Shown piece by piece: positions 15,804-24,553 of a stretch of DNA of 51,096 bases (position 1 is its first letter; each line of letters starts with the position of its first letter). The notes beneath the pieces were generated by a model. That model searched no databases, was not told where the DNA came from, and was given only the letters and a program-made list of their open reading frames with translations. Position numbers and translations under genes: made by a program. This DNA is from Clostridiales bacterium (GTDB lineage Bacteria; Bacillota; Clostridia; Christensenellales; CAG-138), in NCBI GenBank assembly GCA_004558525.1, contig SFCQ01000009.1, positions 1 through 51,096 on the forward strand. The letters are read 5' to 3'.

Positions 15804-17147
15804 CTATGGCTTGGCGGGTGCAAGCACGCGCACCGCATCCTTTAGCGTGGCTACCTTTATAAGCTTTACCCCTTCGGGAGCCTTAAAACTGGCATGCCTT
15901 GGCACTATCATGGTTTGATAGCCGAGCCTTGCGCACTCAGACGCCCTTTTTTCCATCCTGCTTGCGCCGCGCACCTCCCCCGTAAGCGATATCTCGCCGA
16001 GGCATACCGTGTTCTTTGGCAGAGGCGCCTCAAGCAGGGAGCTTGCTATGCACATTGCAACAGCAAGGTCGCAGCAGCGCTCGTCAAGCTTCATGCCGCC
16101 TACAACGTTTATATAAACATCCTTATCGGCAAGCGAAAGATAGGCTTTTTTTTCAAGCACGGCAAGCAAAAGTATCAGCCGGTTCAGCTCAAGCCCCGCG
16201 CTCATGCGCCGCGGGTTTGAAAACGGCGTGTTGGATATAAGCGACTGCACCTCAACGAGCATGGGCCGTGTGCCCTCAAGCGCGCAGGTAACGGCGCAGC
16301 CGGGCGCATCGGTGCCGGTAAGGAACAAGCCGGAGGGATCGGGAATCTCCGCCATGCCCTGCTCGCCCATTTCAAACACGCCTATTTCGTTTGTTGAGCC
16401 GTAGCGGTTCTTGACGCTCCTGAGCAGCCTGAACGCATCGTGCCTGTCCCCCTCAAAAGAAAGCACGGTATCCACCATATGCTCAAGCACCCTCGGCCCC
16501 GCTATGGCGCCTTCCTTAGTGACGTGACCGACTATGAACACGGCCGAGCCGGTGGTTTTTGCCACCCTTGTCAAAAAAGAGGTAGCCTCCCTTACCTGGC
16601 TGACGCTGCCCGGGGCCGAGCCTATGTCCGGACAGAACATGGTCTGTATTGAATCTATTATAAGAAAATCGGGCTTTATCCTGTCTATCTCGGCTTCTAT
16701 GGCGGTTATGTCAGTTTCCGCAAGAAGCAGCATGTCCCCGCTCGCGCCAAGCCTTTCGGCCCGTAGCTTCAGCTGCGCCGCCGATTCCTCGCCGGTAACG
16801 TACAGCACGCTGCCCTGCTCGGTGAGCTTTCCGGCCATCTGCATGAGAAGCGTTGATTTGCCTATGCCGGGATCTCCGCCAAGAAGCACGGCGCTGCCGC
16901 CGACAACACCGCCGCCAAGCACCCTGTCCAGCTCGCCTATGCCGCTTGAAATGCGCTTTGCCGCGTCCGCACGCACTTCCTTTAGCGGCAAGGCCCTCTG
17001 CGATGGAAGGCAGCCCCTTTGCTGGGGCGCGGGAGCGGCTTCAACAAACGTGTTCCAGCTTTGGCAGTTTGGGCAGCGCCCGAGCCACTTGCCGCTTTCA
17101 TACCCACATTCGCCGCATACAAAAATGATTTTTGCTCCCTTTGCCAT
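15804..17147 (-). CDS. radA: DNA repair protein RadA
   Basis: A 447-residue RecA-like ATPase that extends D-loops during recombinational repair. It begins with a four-Cys zinc finger (CGECGYESGKWLGRCPNC). Walker A is GGDPGIGKST, the RadA-specific motif is KNRYGSTNEIGVF, and the C-terminus is a Lon-like domain (VYINVVGGMKLDERCCDLAVA). The ATG at 17147 (MAKGAKIIFVC) is chosen over an upstream frame start because it matches the family and its A overlaps the last base of the upstream stop (TAATG), implying translational coupling to the gene before it. Confidence 0.95.
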   Translation of the reverse strand: MAKGAKIIFVCGECGYESGKWLGRCPNCQSWNTFVEAAPAPQQRGCLPSQRALPLKEVRADAAKRISSGIGELDRVLGGGVVGGSAVLLGGDPGIGKSTLLMQMAGKLTEQGSVLYVTGEESAAQLKLRAERLGASGDMLLLAETDITAIEAEIDRIKPDFLIIDSIQTMFCPDIGSAPGSVSQVREATSFLTRVAKTTGSAVFIVGHVTKEGAIAGPRVLEHMVDTVLSFEGDRHDAFRLLRSVKNRYGSTNEIGVFEMGEQGMAEIPDPSGLFLTGTDAPGCAVTCALEGTRPMLVEVQSLISNTPFSNPRRMSAGLELNRLILLLAVLEKKAYLSLADKDVYINVVGGMKLDERCCDLAVAMCIASSLLEAPLPKNTVCLGEISLTGEVRGASRMEKRASECARLGYQTMIVPRHASFKAPEGVKLIKVATLKDAVRVLAPAKP

Positions 17148-18346
17148 TATGGTACCTCTGAATACTTCAATATATCCCTTTCCCTGGTGGTAACGTCCAT
17201 CCATATAACGTGCGAATCGCTTACGCCCATAAACTGGGCTTTTTCATATTCGCCGGAAAGCTTGTAGCTCTTTTTGTTGTCAAACCTGTATAGATATATG
17301 GCCTCGTCCTTGCTGTAGGCCAGGAAGTCCTTGCCCATGCCAAACTGCACCACCCCGGCTTCCACCATATGCGGTTCGCTGCCGGCGGCCGATATGCAGT
17401 ACAGCTTGGCGTCCGGAGCATGATGCGAGTCGAGCCAGGCCGCGTAGCTGCCGTTTGACATAGGGTCGTGCGCATATGTGCCGGTATGTATGCTTTCTAT
17501 CCTGCTTGAGCCGAGCTTTACCGAGTATATCACGCTTGTATCATCGGCATCGTTGCTGCCGGTGGTCTCAGCGTCTGCCCAGACAAGCACCCCGTCTATA
17601 ATGCAAGGCAGGCTTTGGCCGTAGGAATTGTTGCTGAACATATGCAGCGTAGTAGTCTCAAGCGTATCAAGATCGCAAAGGAAAAGCTTATCCATTCTCG
17701 TCCCCGTGCGCTCTATCCAGGCTATATAATGCTCATACAGCATAGGCTCAGGCTGGCCTGCATACACCGTTTTTATCACATTTACGGTATGCTGGGCATC
17801 GTCCCTCTTTACCGCGCAAAGCTTGCCGCCGCCGTCAAAGTTGGCGTCAAGATACACTATCCAGGCATCGTTGAACTTTGGGAACATAAAATGCGTGTTC
17901 TCGCGCTGTATATCAAGCTTTTCGGCGCTTCTCAATTCTGGATCCCATATCATCAGGTCGCTCATAACGGCCTTGCCGTCAACGAGCTTGCCGCCGGTAA
18001 GCATGAGCTTGCCGCCGTAAAAGTACGGGTCGCCAAACCACTTGTAATCCTTTATCTCGTTGAAGACAACTTCCGTTTCTGCGGCGTTGGCATCAAAAAG
18101 CTCCATAGGATTTGGCGTAGGCGTGGGCGCCGGCGTTGGCGCAGGCGTGGGCGTAGGCGAAAACGGAGCCCTGTAGCTTATGCCTATAAGCGGCAAAAGC
18201 TTGGGCAGTCCGACGAATATGACAAGCGCTATTACTGCGATTATGCCTAAAACGGTGCCGCTAAGCGCCAATATCGGCCCCCAGTTGCTTGCGCTGAGGC
18301 TTGAACGTCTTCTGCGGCTCCTTCTTCTTCTGTGATATCGTTTCAT
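17147..18346 (-). CDS. Membrane-anchored protein with Arg-rich tail, Pro-Thr linker and propeller-like ectodomain
   Basis: A 399-residue protein of unknown function. It opens with a short cytoplasmic tail extremely rich in Arg (MKRYHRRRRSRRRR), then one membrane helix (ILALSGTVLGIIAVIALVIFVG) and a Thr-Pro-Ala linker with repeated PTP units. The large ectodomain has recurring W-containing strand pairs (AWIVYLDANFDGGGKL, IAWIERTG, LVWADAET, AAWLDSHH, VIWMDVTT), suggesting a beta-propeller of the TolB/YncE kind. The start at 18346 lies downstream of a strong promoter at 18386-18414, which rules out the longer frame start at 18439. It is coupled to radA by an overlapping stop/start. Confidence 0.8.
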   Translation of the reverse strand: MKRYHRRRRSRRRRSSLSASNWGPILALSGTVLGIIAVIALVIFVGLPKLLPLIGISYRAPFSPTPTPAPTPAPTPTPNPMELFDANAAETEVVFNEIKDYKWFGDPYFYGGKLMLTGGKLVDGKAVMSDLMIWDPELRSAEKLDIQRENTHFMFPKFNDAWIVYLDANFDGGGKLCAVKRDDAQHTVNVIKTVYAGQPEPMLYEHYIAWIERTGTRMDKLFLCDLDTLETTTLHMFSNNSYGQSLPCIIDGVLVWADAETTGSNDADDTSVIYSVKLGSSRIESIHTGTYAHDPMSNGSYAAWLDSHHAPDAKLYCISAAGSEPHMVEAGVVQFGMGKDFLAYSKDEAIYLYRFDNKKSYKLSGEYEKAQFMGVSDSHVIWMDVTTRERDILKYSEVP

Positions 18347-18385
18347 ATGCACCGTATTCCGAGGTTGATGATAATAGTTTAATAT

Positions 18386-18414
18386 AGTATAGCACAGCCT
18401 GTCATTCCCCTCAA
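18386..18414 (-). promoter_or_regulatory. Promoter of the anchored protein-radA operon
   Basis: Read on the minus strand: TTGAGG (18409-18414), 17-base spacer, TATACT (18386-18391). About 35 bases separate the -10 from the ATG at 18346. Confidence 0.7.
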
Positions 18415-18457
18415 TGCGCCAAAATGTAAACATTGCCATTTATGTTTCAGGCAAATG

Positions 18458-18486
18458 TTGTTAACCGCTCAAAATGTGGTTATAAT
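18458..18486 (+). promoter_or_regulatory. Promoter of the GT2 glycosyltransferase gene
   Basis: TTGTTA (18458-18463), 17-base spacer, TATAAT (18481-18486). It diverges from the promoter of the radA operon. Confidence 0.7.
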
Positions 18487-18533
18487 GATATACGATACAT
18501 TTAATATAATTGATAAGGTGGGTCGTTTGTATT

Positions 18534-19454
18534 ATGAAAAAACTGCTTTCGCTGATAGTGCCTGTGTATAACGAGGAAGAGGTGCTGCCGGCGTCTTATG
18601 AAAGAATGTCTGCGGCCATGGCGGCGCTTGAAGGCTATGATTATGAGATAATATATGTTAACGACGGCAGCCGCGACGGCACGATGAAACAGCTTAGGAA
18701 GATAGCCGGCGAGCACGCCGATGTGCATGTGGTATCCTTTTCAAGGAACTTTGGGCATCAGCTTGCCGTTACCGCAGGAATGGACAGGGCAAAGGGAGAC
18801 GCGCTTATAATAATAGACGCGGATCTTCAGGACCCGCCGGAGGTAATAGCCAGGCTTGTTGAAGCGTGGGAGCAGGGCGCCGACATAGCGTACGGCAAAA
18901 GGCTCAAAAGGGAAGGGGAGACGATATTCAAAAAGCTGACGGCGTTTTGCTATTATAGATTGTTAAACGCCATGAGCGCTTATCCGATACCGTTGGACAC
19001 GGGCGATTTCAGGCTGCTTGACAGAAAGGTAGCAGACGTGTTCCTTAAGATGAGGGAGCATAACAGGTTTTTAAGGGGAATGAGCGGCTGGATGGGTTTT
19101 ACCTCCGTTCCTGTTGAATATGTAAGGCACGAGCGCCAGGCAGGCAAAACAAAATATACGCTTAAAAAGATGCTCAGGCTCGCGTTTGACGGCATATTGG
19201 GCTTTTCATATAAGCCCATGTCGCTTGCGCTTTACTTTGGCTGCGCCGTTATGGGCGTAAGCCTTGCTGGCCTGATAGCGCTTATCGTGCTTGCTGCAAC
19301 TATAGGCTGCGCGCCCTGGCTTTGGGCTGTGGATGCGCTTGTGCTGCTTAACGGCATAACGCTTGTAGCAATAGGAATACAGGGCGCATACCTTAACAGG
19401 GTATATGACGAGGTTCGCCAGCGCCCGCTTTACATAGTTGCCGAGGAATTGTAA
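18534..19454 (+). CDS. Polyprenyl-phosphate glycosyltransferase, GT2 family
   Basis: A 306-residue family 2 glycosyltransferase of the DPM1/GtrB type, which moves a sugar from a nucleotide sugar to undecaprenyl phosphate at the inner membrane face. Seen are the N-terminal LSLIVPVYNEEEVL, the VNDGSRDGT loop, the metal-binding IIDADLQDPP, and the acceptor-site region TGDFRLLDRKV. Two C-terminal hydrophobic helices anchor it (LALYFGCAVMGVSLAGLIAL and ALVLLNGITLVAIGIQGAYL). The ATG at 18534 fits family length; an in-frame TTG at 18510 would add eight residues. No other glycan genes adjoin it, so the pathway is not known. Confidence 0.88.
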   Translation: MKKLLSLIVPVYNEEEVLPASYERMSAAMAALEGYDYEIIYVNDGSRDGTMKQLRKIAGEHADVHVVSFSRNFGHQLAVTAGMDRAKGDALIIIDADLQDPPEVIARLVEAWEQGADIAYGKRLKREGETIFKKLTAFCYYRLLNAMSAYPIPLDTGDFRLLDRKVADVFLKMREHNRFLRGMSGWMGFTSVPVEYVRHERQAGKTKYTLKKMLRLAFDGILGFSYKPMSLALYFGCAVMGVSLAGLIALIVLAATIGCAPWLWAVDALVLLNGITLVAIGIQGAYLNRVYDEVRQRPLYIVAEEL

Positions 19455-19527
19455 GGCGATAATTGTGATATAATTTTGAATTATGGTAAATCTTGCATAT
19501 TCGTATGCTTTTTTGGGGAGTATGCTA

Positions 19528-19557
19528 TTGCATATTATCCCCTCTTTTTGTTAATAT
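19528..19557 (+). promoter_or_regulatory. Possible gap promoter
   Basis: TTGCAT (19528-19533), 18-base spacer, TAATAT (19552-19557), about 75 bases upstream of the gap start. A second candidate -10 (TATAAT, 19469-19474) has a poorly placed -35. Confidence 0.4.
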
Positions 19558-19633
19558 TATCCCAATGAGCGATAAAACCGGCACTTTAAGCCGTGTTTAT
19601 AGTTTACCAATTTTTAGTTATGGAGGTACTGAC

Positions 19634-20647
19634 ATGTCAGTAAAGATTGGAATTAACGGCTTTGGGCGTATTGGCAGGCTTGTTTTGCGTATATGCTCCG
19701 AGGCTGAGGATATGGAGGTCGTTGGCATAAACGATCCGTTTATCAGCGCGGAGTATATGGCCTATATGACCAAGTTCGATACCGTACACGGAATATTCAC
19801 CGGCGAGGTTTGTGAGCGCGACGGAAAGCTTGTTGTAAACGGCAGGGAGATAGCCGTTTATGATAAGATGAATGCCTGCGACGTGCCCTGGAACGAGTGC
19901 GGCGCGGAATACATAGTTGAATCCAGCGGCGTAAACACAGCCGCAGAAAAGGCCTCCGCCCACTTTGAAGGCGGCGCAAAGAAGGTAGTCATAACCGCGC
20001 CTTCAAGCGATGCGCCCATGTTCGTTATGGGCGTGAACAGCGATGAATATAAAAAAGAAATGAAAGTTGTTTCAAACGCAAGCTGCACCACCAACTGCCT
20101 TGCGCCGCTTGCCAAGGTGATACACGAGAACTTTGGCATTATAGAAGGCCTTATGACCACTGTGCATTCAATTACCGCAACGCAGAAAACCGTTGACGGC
20201 CCTTCAAAGAAGGATTGGCGCGGCGGCCGTGCTGCGGCTCACAACCTTATACCCAGCTCTACCGGCGCCGCAAAGGCAGTCGGCAAGGTAATACCGGACC
20301 TTAACGGCAAGCTCACCGGCCTGAGCATACGCGTTCCAACTCCGGATGTGTCCATAGTGGATCTTACCTGCCGCATAGAGAAGGGCGCAAGCTATGACGA
20401 GATAAAGGCGGTTATGAAGGCCGCAAGCGAGAGCGAGCGCTGGAAGGGCATAATCGGCTATACCGAGGAAGCCGTTGTTTCAAGCGATTTCTATTCGGAC
20501 CCGCATATCTGCACGTTTGACGCTACCGCCGGCATAAGTCTTAACCCCAACTTTGTAAAGCTTATCGCATGGTATGATAACGAGTGGGGCTATAGCTGCA
20601 AGGTGGTCGATCTTATCAGGCATATAGCGCAGGTTGACGCAGAGTAA
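19634..20647 (+). CDS. gap: Glyceraldehyde-3-phosphate dehydrogenase, type I
   Basis: A 337-residue glycolytic enzyme that oxidises glyceraldehyde 3-phosphate to 1,3-bisphosphoglycerate with NAD+. The Rossmann start VKIGINGFGRIGR, the catalytic SNASCTTNCLAP with the active Cys, TVHSITATQKTVDGP, and the C-terminal WYDNEWGYSCKV are all present. The start at 19634 is set by GGAGGT 8 bases upstream; the longer frame from 19493 is leader sequence. It stands alone; no pgk or tpi follows, so the lower-glycolysis genes are not clustered here. A clear terminator follows. Confidence 0.97.
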   Translation: MSVKIGINGFGRIGRLVLRICSEAEDMEVVGINDPFISAEYMAYMTKFDTVHGIFTGEVCERDGKLVVNGREIAVYDKMNACDVPWNECGAEYIVESSGVNTAAEKASAHFEGGAKKVVITAPSSDAPMFVMGVNSDEYKKEMKVVSNASCTTNCLAPLAKVIHENFGIIEGLMTTVHSITATQKTVDGPSKKDWRGGRAAAHNLIPSSTGAAKAVGKVIPDLNGKLTGLSIRVPTPDVSIVDLTCRIEKGASYDEIKAVMKAASESERWKGIIGYTEEAVVSSDFYSDPHICTFDATAGISLNPNFVKLIAWYDNEWGYSCKVVDLIRHIAQVDAE

Positions 20648-20658
20648 GCTGCTTATAC

Positions 20659-20687
20659 GGGCCGTTTCTCTTGAGACGGCCTTTTTA
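20659..20687 (+). terminator. gap terminator
   Basis: GGCCGT...ACGGCC stem 13 bases past the stop, followed by TTTTTAT. Confidence 0.8.
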
Positions 20688-20713
20688 TATGCCCATATTT
20701 GAATAGCTGTGTA

Positions 20714-20750
20714 TTGACAGAAGGAATATATATGATATCGTTATGATATC
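20714..20750 (+). promoter_or_regulatory. Promoter and possible operator of the ABC exporter pair
   Basis: A perfect -35 TTGACA (20714-20719) is followed by two TATGATATC copies (20731-20739 and 20742-20750) spaced 11 bases apart, one helical turn. A weak -10 lies between or within them. The arrangement suggests a repressor dimer pair, such as the GntR/YtrA regulators common for this transporter type, though no regulator gene is adjacent. Confidence 0.4.
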
Positions 20751-20770
20751 TGATAAATGGGAGGTAAAAT

Positions 20771-21484
20771 ATGCTTCGCATAGAAAATCTTACTAAAGTG
20801 TATGGTCAGCACAAGGCTGTAGACTCGCTTTCGCTGCACATAGCGCCGGGGGAGATATATGGCTTTATAGGCCACAACGGCGCGGGCAAAACGACAACGC
20901 TCAAGGCTTGCTGCGGCATACTGCGTTTTGACGATGGGGAAATATATATAAACGGCAAGTCCATAAAGGAAGAGCCTGTGGCCTGCAAAAGGGACATAGC
21001 CTACATTCCTGATAATCCGGACCTTTACGAGTTCCTTTCCGGCATAAAGTATCTTAACTTTATAGCGGACATATTTGGCGTATCCAAGCATGAGCGCGAG
21101 GAGCGGATAAATAAATACGCCGACATGTTTGAGCTTACGGGCGACCTTGCGCAGCCCATAAGCGCATATTCACACGGAATGAAGCAGAAGCTTGCGATAA
21201 TCTCGGCGCTTATACATTCGCCAAAGCTGCTTATAATGGACGAACCGTTCGTAGGGCTTGACCCGAAGGCCGCGCACATACTTAAGGGCCTTATGCGCGA
21301 GCTTTGCGACAACGGCGGCGCGATATTCTTTTCAACGCATGTGCTTGAGGTGGCGGAAAAGCTTTGCGACAAGGTAGCCATAATCAAAAACGGCAAGCTC
21401 ATAGTATCCGGTCCTATGGAGCAGGTGAAGGGAGACGCATCGCTTGAAAACGTGTTCCTTGAGCTGGAGGAAGAAAATGTTTAA
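20771..21484 (+). CDS. ABC transporter ATPase (exporter type)
   Basis: A 237-residue ATP-binding subunit. Walker A is GHNGAGKTT, the signature is YSHGMKQKL (SHGM in place of SGGQ, usual for the CcmA/YtrB exporter class), Walker B is LLIMDEPFVGLD, and the H-loop is FFSTHVLEVAE. GGGAGGTAAAAT precedes the ATG. The stop overlaps the start of the permease gene by 8 bases, so the two form one transporter. Members export peptides, antibiotics or lipids; the substrate is unknown here. Confidence 0.9.
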   Translation: MLRIENLTKVYGQHKAVDSLSLHIAPGEIYGFIGHNGAGKTTTLKACCGILRFDDGEIYINGKSIKEEPVACKRDIAYIPDNPDLYEFLSGIKYLNFIADIFGVSKHEREERINKYADMFELTGDLAQPISAYSHGMKQKLAIISALIHSPKLLIMDEPFVGLDPKAAHILKGLMRELCDNGGAIFFSTHVLEVAEKLCDKVAIIKNGKLIVSGPMEQVKGDASLENVFLELEEENV

Positions 21485-23102
21485 GGCGCTTGTTAAAACA
21501 AGAATGGCGGCGCTGTGGGCGTCGCTTACGCGCACGCGGCGCTCCTCCAAAAACGATGGCAAGGCAAGATCCGGCTTAGCCAAGGCAGGCATGGCGGTAT
21601 TGTTCATATACCTTGCCGTGGTGTTCCTCGGCATGTTCGGGGCCATGTTCGGGGCCATATGCGTGCCTTTTTATTCAATGGGCATAGCCTGGATGTATTT
21701 TGCCATTGCCGCAAGCATAGCGACGGTGCTGTGCTTCATAGGCTCGGTATTCACGGCGCAGAACCAGCTTTACGGCGCAAAGGACAACGAGCTTTTGCTA
21801 TCCATGCCGGTAAAGCCCTCCGCCATACTGGCAAGCAGAATGGTAATGCTGCTGATACTGAACTATTTCTATGAAGCTTTGGTGGTACTGCCGGCCGTCG
21901 GCGTATGGATAATAAACAGGCTGCCTGTAAGCGTAGCCGGCGCATTGTGCACGCTGATAGCCTTTTTGATACTTCCGCTCATGCCGCTTACGTTAAGCTG
22001 CCTTCTGGGCTGGGCTATAGCCGCCATAACAGCGCGCATGAGGAATAAGAACATAATAAGCATAGTATTCTCGCTTGCGTTTATGGGGGCGTACTTCTAC
22101 TTTTACAGCAGCATACAACGCTATATAGAAAAGCTGGTTGCCTTGGGCTCGGATATTGCCCCCGCGTTTGAAAAGGCTGTGCCGCCGTTTTACTGGCTTG
22201 GCATGGCTTCGGCTGAAGGCGATATAGCAAAGCTTATATTGTTCATACTCTGCTGTGCGGTTCCGTTTGCCTTATTGTATATGGTGCTTGCAAGGAGCTT
22301 TATAGGCATAGCTACAGAAAAGCGCACCGCAGCAAAGATAAAGTATAAGGGTGGGCAGATGCATGTACGCAGGCCTATGGCGGGCCTGGTGAATAAGGAG
22401 ATAAGGCGCTTTGCCGGCAACGCCATGTATATGCTTAATGCCGGCATAGGGCTTTTGATGATGCTGCTTGCCGTTGTGTTCCTTGCAATAAAGAGGGACG
22501 GCCTTATGGCGGCATTGCTCAGCGATCACAGGATAATGGAGGGCGCAGGCCCGTTTGCGGCGTTTATAATATGCATGCTGTGCGGCATGGTGCTGATATC
22601 CGCGCCAAGCATATCCATAGAGGGCAAAAGCCTTTGGATAATGCAGACGCTGCCGGTAAAGGGCTGCTCCATATTAAGGGCAAAGGCGCTTGCGCACATA
22701 ATAATTGCTGAGCCGTTTGTTATAGTATCGTCTGTAGCCGCGGCGATACTGCTCGAACAAAGCTTTGTTATGGGCATTATGATAACGCTGCTTGCCGCCG
22801 TGTACACCATATTCACGGCATACCTTGGCGTGCTGGTGAATCTGCGCTTTCCAAGGTTCGATTGGATAAACGAGGTAACGGCAATTAAAAGCAGCATGGC
22901 GGTCATGCTGACCATGTTTATCGGTATGGCTGCCGTGGCGGTTCCGTTTGTGCCGTATGTAATTGCTTTTGCAAATATGAAGCTGTTTATAGGGCCCGAG
23001 CTGTATCTTCTGCTCTGCGCGGTGTTTTTCGGCGCAATAGCGGCGATAATGGATATTTATTTCAAAAAATCGGGCGGCGCCAGGTTTGAGTTTTTAAGCT
23101 GA
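21477..23102 (+). CDS. ABC exporter permease, multi-spanning
   Basis: A 541-residue membrane protein with roughly twelve hydrophobic helices (for example AVLFIYLAVVFLGMFGAMFG, IGLLMMLLAVVFLAI and a C-terminal LLLCAVFFGAIAAIMDIYF). It lies directly behind and overlaps its ATPase, GGAGG being inside the ATPase gene. The layout (two halves of about six helices, with QNQLYGAKDNELLLSMPV between helices) resembles uncharacterised ABC-2-like exporters of Clostridia. An upstream frame start at 21444 is inside the ATPase gene and is rejected. Substrate unknown. Confidence 0.82.
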   Translation: MFKALVKTRMAALWASLTRTRRSSKNDGKARSGLAKAGMAVLFIYLAVVFLGMFGAMFGAICVPFYSMGIAWMYFAIAASIATVLCFIGSVFTAQNQLYGAKDNELLLSMPVKPSAILASRMVMLLILNYFYEALVVLPAVGVWIINRLPVSVAGALCTLIAFLILPLMPLTLSCLLGWAIAAITARMRNKNIISIVFSLAFMGAYFYFYSSIQRYIEKLVALGSDIAPAFEKAVPPFYWLGMASAEGDIAKLILFILCCAVPFALLYMVLARSFIGIATEKRTAAKIKYKGGQMHVRRPMAGLVNKEIRRFAGNAMYMLNAGIGLLMMLLAVVFLAIKRDGLMAALLSDHRIMEGAGPFAAFIICMLCGMVLISAPSISIEGKSLWIMQTLPVKGCSILRAKALAHIIIAEPFVIVSSVAAAILLEQSFVMGIMITLLAAVYTIFTAYLGVLVNLRFPRFDWINEVTAIKSSMAVMLTMFIGMAAVAVPFVPYVIAFANMKLFIGPELYLLLCAVFFGAIAAIMDIYFKKSGGARFEFLS

Positions 23103-23179
23103 AAAACAGTTTTTGCCACTAATCAAACTCTTCTTTTGGGCTAAACTATTACCGACCAATGAAAAGGAGGACGTTTGAT

Positions 23180-23353
23180 ATGACTTCCGATAAGAGCGGA
23201 AAGCAGACCATAGGTTGCCGCGTTACAAGCTGCCGTTACAACAGGGGCGGCTGCGATTGCGAGCTGAGCCGTATAGAGGTCGAGCCTCAGTGCGGATGCC
23301 ACACGGGCGAACCCTGTGATGAGAGCCTTTGCGGCAGCTATAAGTCAAGGTAA
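23180..23353 (+). CDS. DUF1540 cysteine-rich small protein
   Basis: A 57-residue protein with nine Cys, matching the DUF1540 pattern: IGCRVTSCRYNRGGCDCELSRIEV then a Cys-rich tail. The spacing suggests metal or disulfide binding. Such proteins are widespread in spore-forming Clostridia, with no settled function. The ATG at 23180 is chosen because GGAGG stands 10 bases ahead; the frame opening at 23159 would place the ribosome site inside the gene. A strong terminator follows. Confidence 0.85.
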   Translation: MTSDKSGKQTIGCRVTSCRYNRGGCDCELSRIEVEPQCGCHTGEPCDESLCGSYKSR

Positions 23354-23365
23354 CTTATAAAGGTC

Positions 23366-23393
23366 AAAAAAGCGGGATCGTTCCCGCTTTTTT
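23366..23393. terminator. Bidirectional terminator
   Basis: AAAAAAGCGGGA / TCCCGCTTTTTT around a 4-base loop, usable by the plus-strand DUF1540 gene and the converging galE. Confidence 0.9.
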
Positions 23394-23409
23394 AGTTTGG
23401 CTTTAATGC

Positions 23410-24414
23410 TTATCCATGCAGCGCTTTTTGAAAACGCCAGCTATCGCGGCACATATCCTCTATCGTTTTTTCTGCGTGCCAGTTAAGCTCAGCTTCCGCC
23501 TTTGAGGTATCAGCCCAATACGCCGCCAGGTCGCCTGGACGCCTGCCGGTCACTTTATATGGTATCGCCATGCCGGTGGCCCTTTCAAATGCGCGTACAA
23601 GCTCAAGCACGCTGGTTCCCTTTCCCGTGCCAAGGTTGAATATGGCTGTTCCCGTGTGCCTGCTTGCGTAGCCTAACGCCGCAACGTGACCCTTGGCAAG
23701 GTCAACAACGTGTATGTAGTCCCTTACGCCGGTGCCGTCTATCGTGGGATAATCGTTGCCGAATATATTCAGCGTTTCGCGTATTCCGGCGGCGGTCTGC
23801 GTTATGTAGGGCATAAGGTTGTTGGGTATTCCGTTTGGCCTTTCGCCTATTAGCGCGCTTTCGTGCGCGCCGATGGGGTTAAAGTACCTTAGCAGCACAA
23901 CGGACATAGTATTATCGGCGTTTGCAGCATCCTTAAGCATCTCTTCTATAAAATACTTTGTCCTGCCATATGGGTTGGAGCAGCTGCCGGCAGGCATGCT
24001 TTCGGTATATGGCACAGGGTTCTCACTTCCGTATACCGTTGCTGAGGAGCTGAAGACAAAACGCTTGCAGCCGTGCTTTTGCATCGCTTCAAGAATGGTT
24101 ATGGCGGAATCAATATTGTTTCTATAATATTTCAGCGGAAGCCTTACGGATTCGCCTACGGCCTTAAAGCCCGCGCAGTGTATAACGGAGTCTATATGCT
24201 GCTCGGAAAAAAGCTTATCCAATGCCAGGTTGTCTTTAACATCTATCGCGTAGCATGGCACAGGCCTGCCGCTTATATGCTCTATAGCCGCTATAACGTC
24301 AGGCGAGCTGTTTGAAAAATCGTCCGCTATAACGACGTCGTATCCGTGTTCTATAAGCTCGGCTGCAATGTGCGAGCCTATGTAGCCCGCGCCTCCGCTC
24401 AATAATACAGCCAT
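23410..24414 (-). CDS. galE: UDP-glucose 4-epimerase
   Basis: A 334-residue short-chain dehydrogenase that interconverts UDP-glucose and UDP-galactose with bound NAD+. The nucleotide-binding GGAGYIGSHIAAEL, the catalytic FSSSATVYG (Ser) and YGRTKYFIEEML (Tyr-x3-Lys), and RYFNPIGAHESALIGE are canonical GalE. It is monocistronic with a convergent neighbour. No gal operon genes adjoin, so the role may be supply of UDP-galactose for cell-surface glycans rather than galactose catabolism. Confidence 0.96.
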   Translation of the reverse strand: MAVLLSGGAGYIGSHIAAELIEHGYDVVIADDFSNSSPDVIAAIEHISGRPVPCYAIDVKDNLALDKLFSEQHIDSVIHCAGFKAVGESVRLPLKYYRNNIDSAITILEAMQKHGCKRFVFSSSATVYGSENPVPYTESMPAGSCSNPYGRTKYFIEEMLKDAANADNTMSVVLLRYFNPIGAHESALIGERPNGIPNNLMPYITQTAAGIRETLNIFGNDYPTIDGTGVRDYIHVVDLAKGHVAALGYASRHTGTAIFNLGTGKGTSVLELVRAFERATGMAIPYKVTGRRPGDLAAYWADTSKAEAELNWHAEKTIEDMCRDSWRFQKALHG

Positions 24415-24443
24415 TGTTTCAGCCCCCTTTTTAAGCTTTAATC

Positions 24444-24490
24444 ATTATAGTGATTATAGCTATTATAGCCAAACGGCATGGTTTATACAA
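24444..24490 (-). promoter_or_regulatory. galE promoter with three tandem TATAAT boxes
   Basis: On the minus strand TTGTAT (24485-24490) stands 17 bases ahead of TATAAT (24462-24467). Two more TATAAT copies follow at 9-base spacing (24453-24458 and 24444-24449). Confidence 0.65.
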
Positions 24491-24553
24491 TACCGATGCT
24501 TTTTTGGCGCCCCTGAACTTGCAACATCAAATAGTGCAGCCTGAAAGAGCGCT

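Noticed and set aside
18347..18439. N-terminal extension of the anchored protein upstream of radA
   Set aside because: A strong promoter (18386-18414) lies inside the extension, so transcription begins after the longer start.
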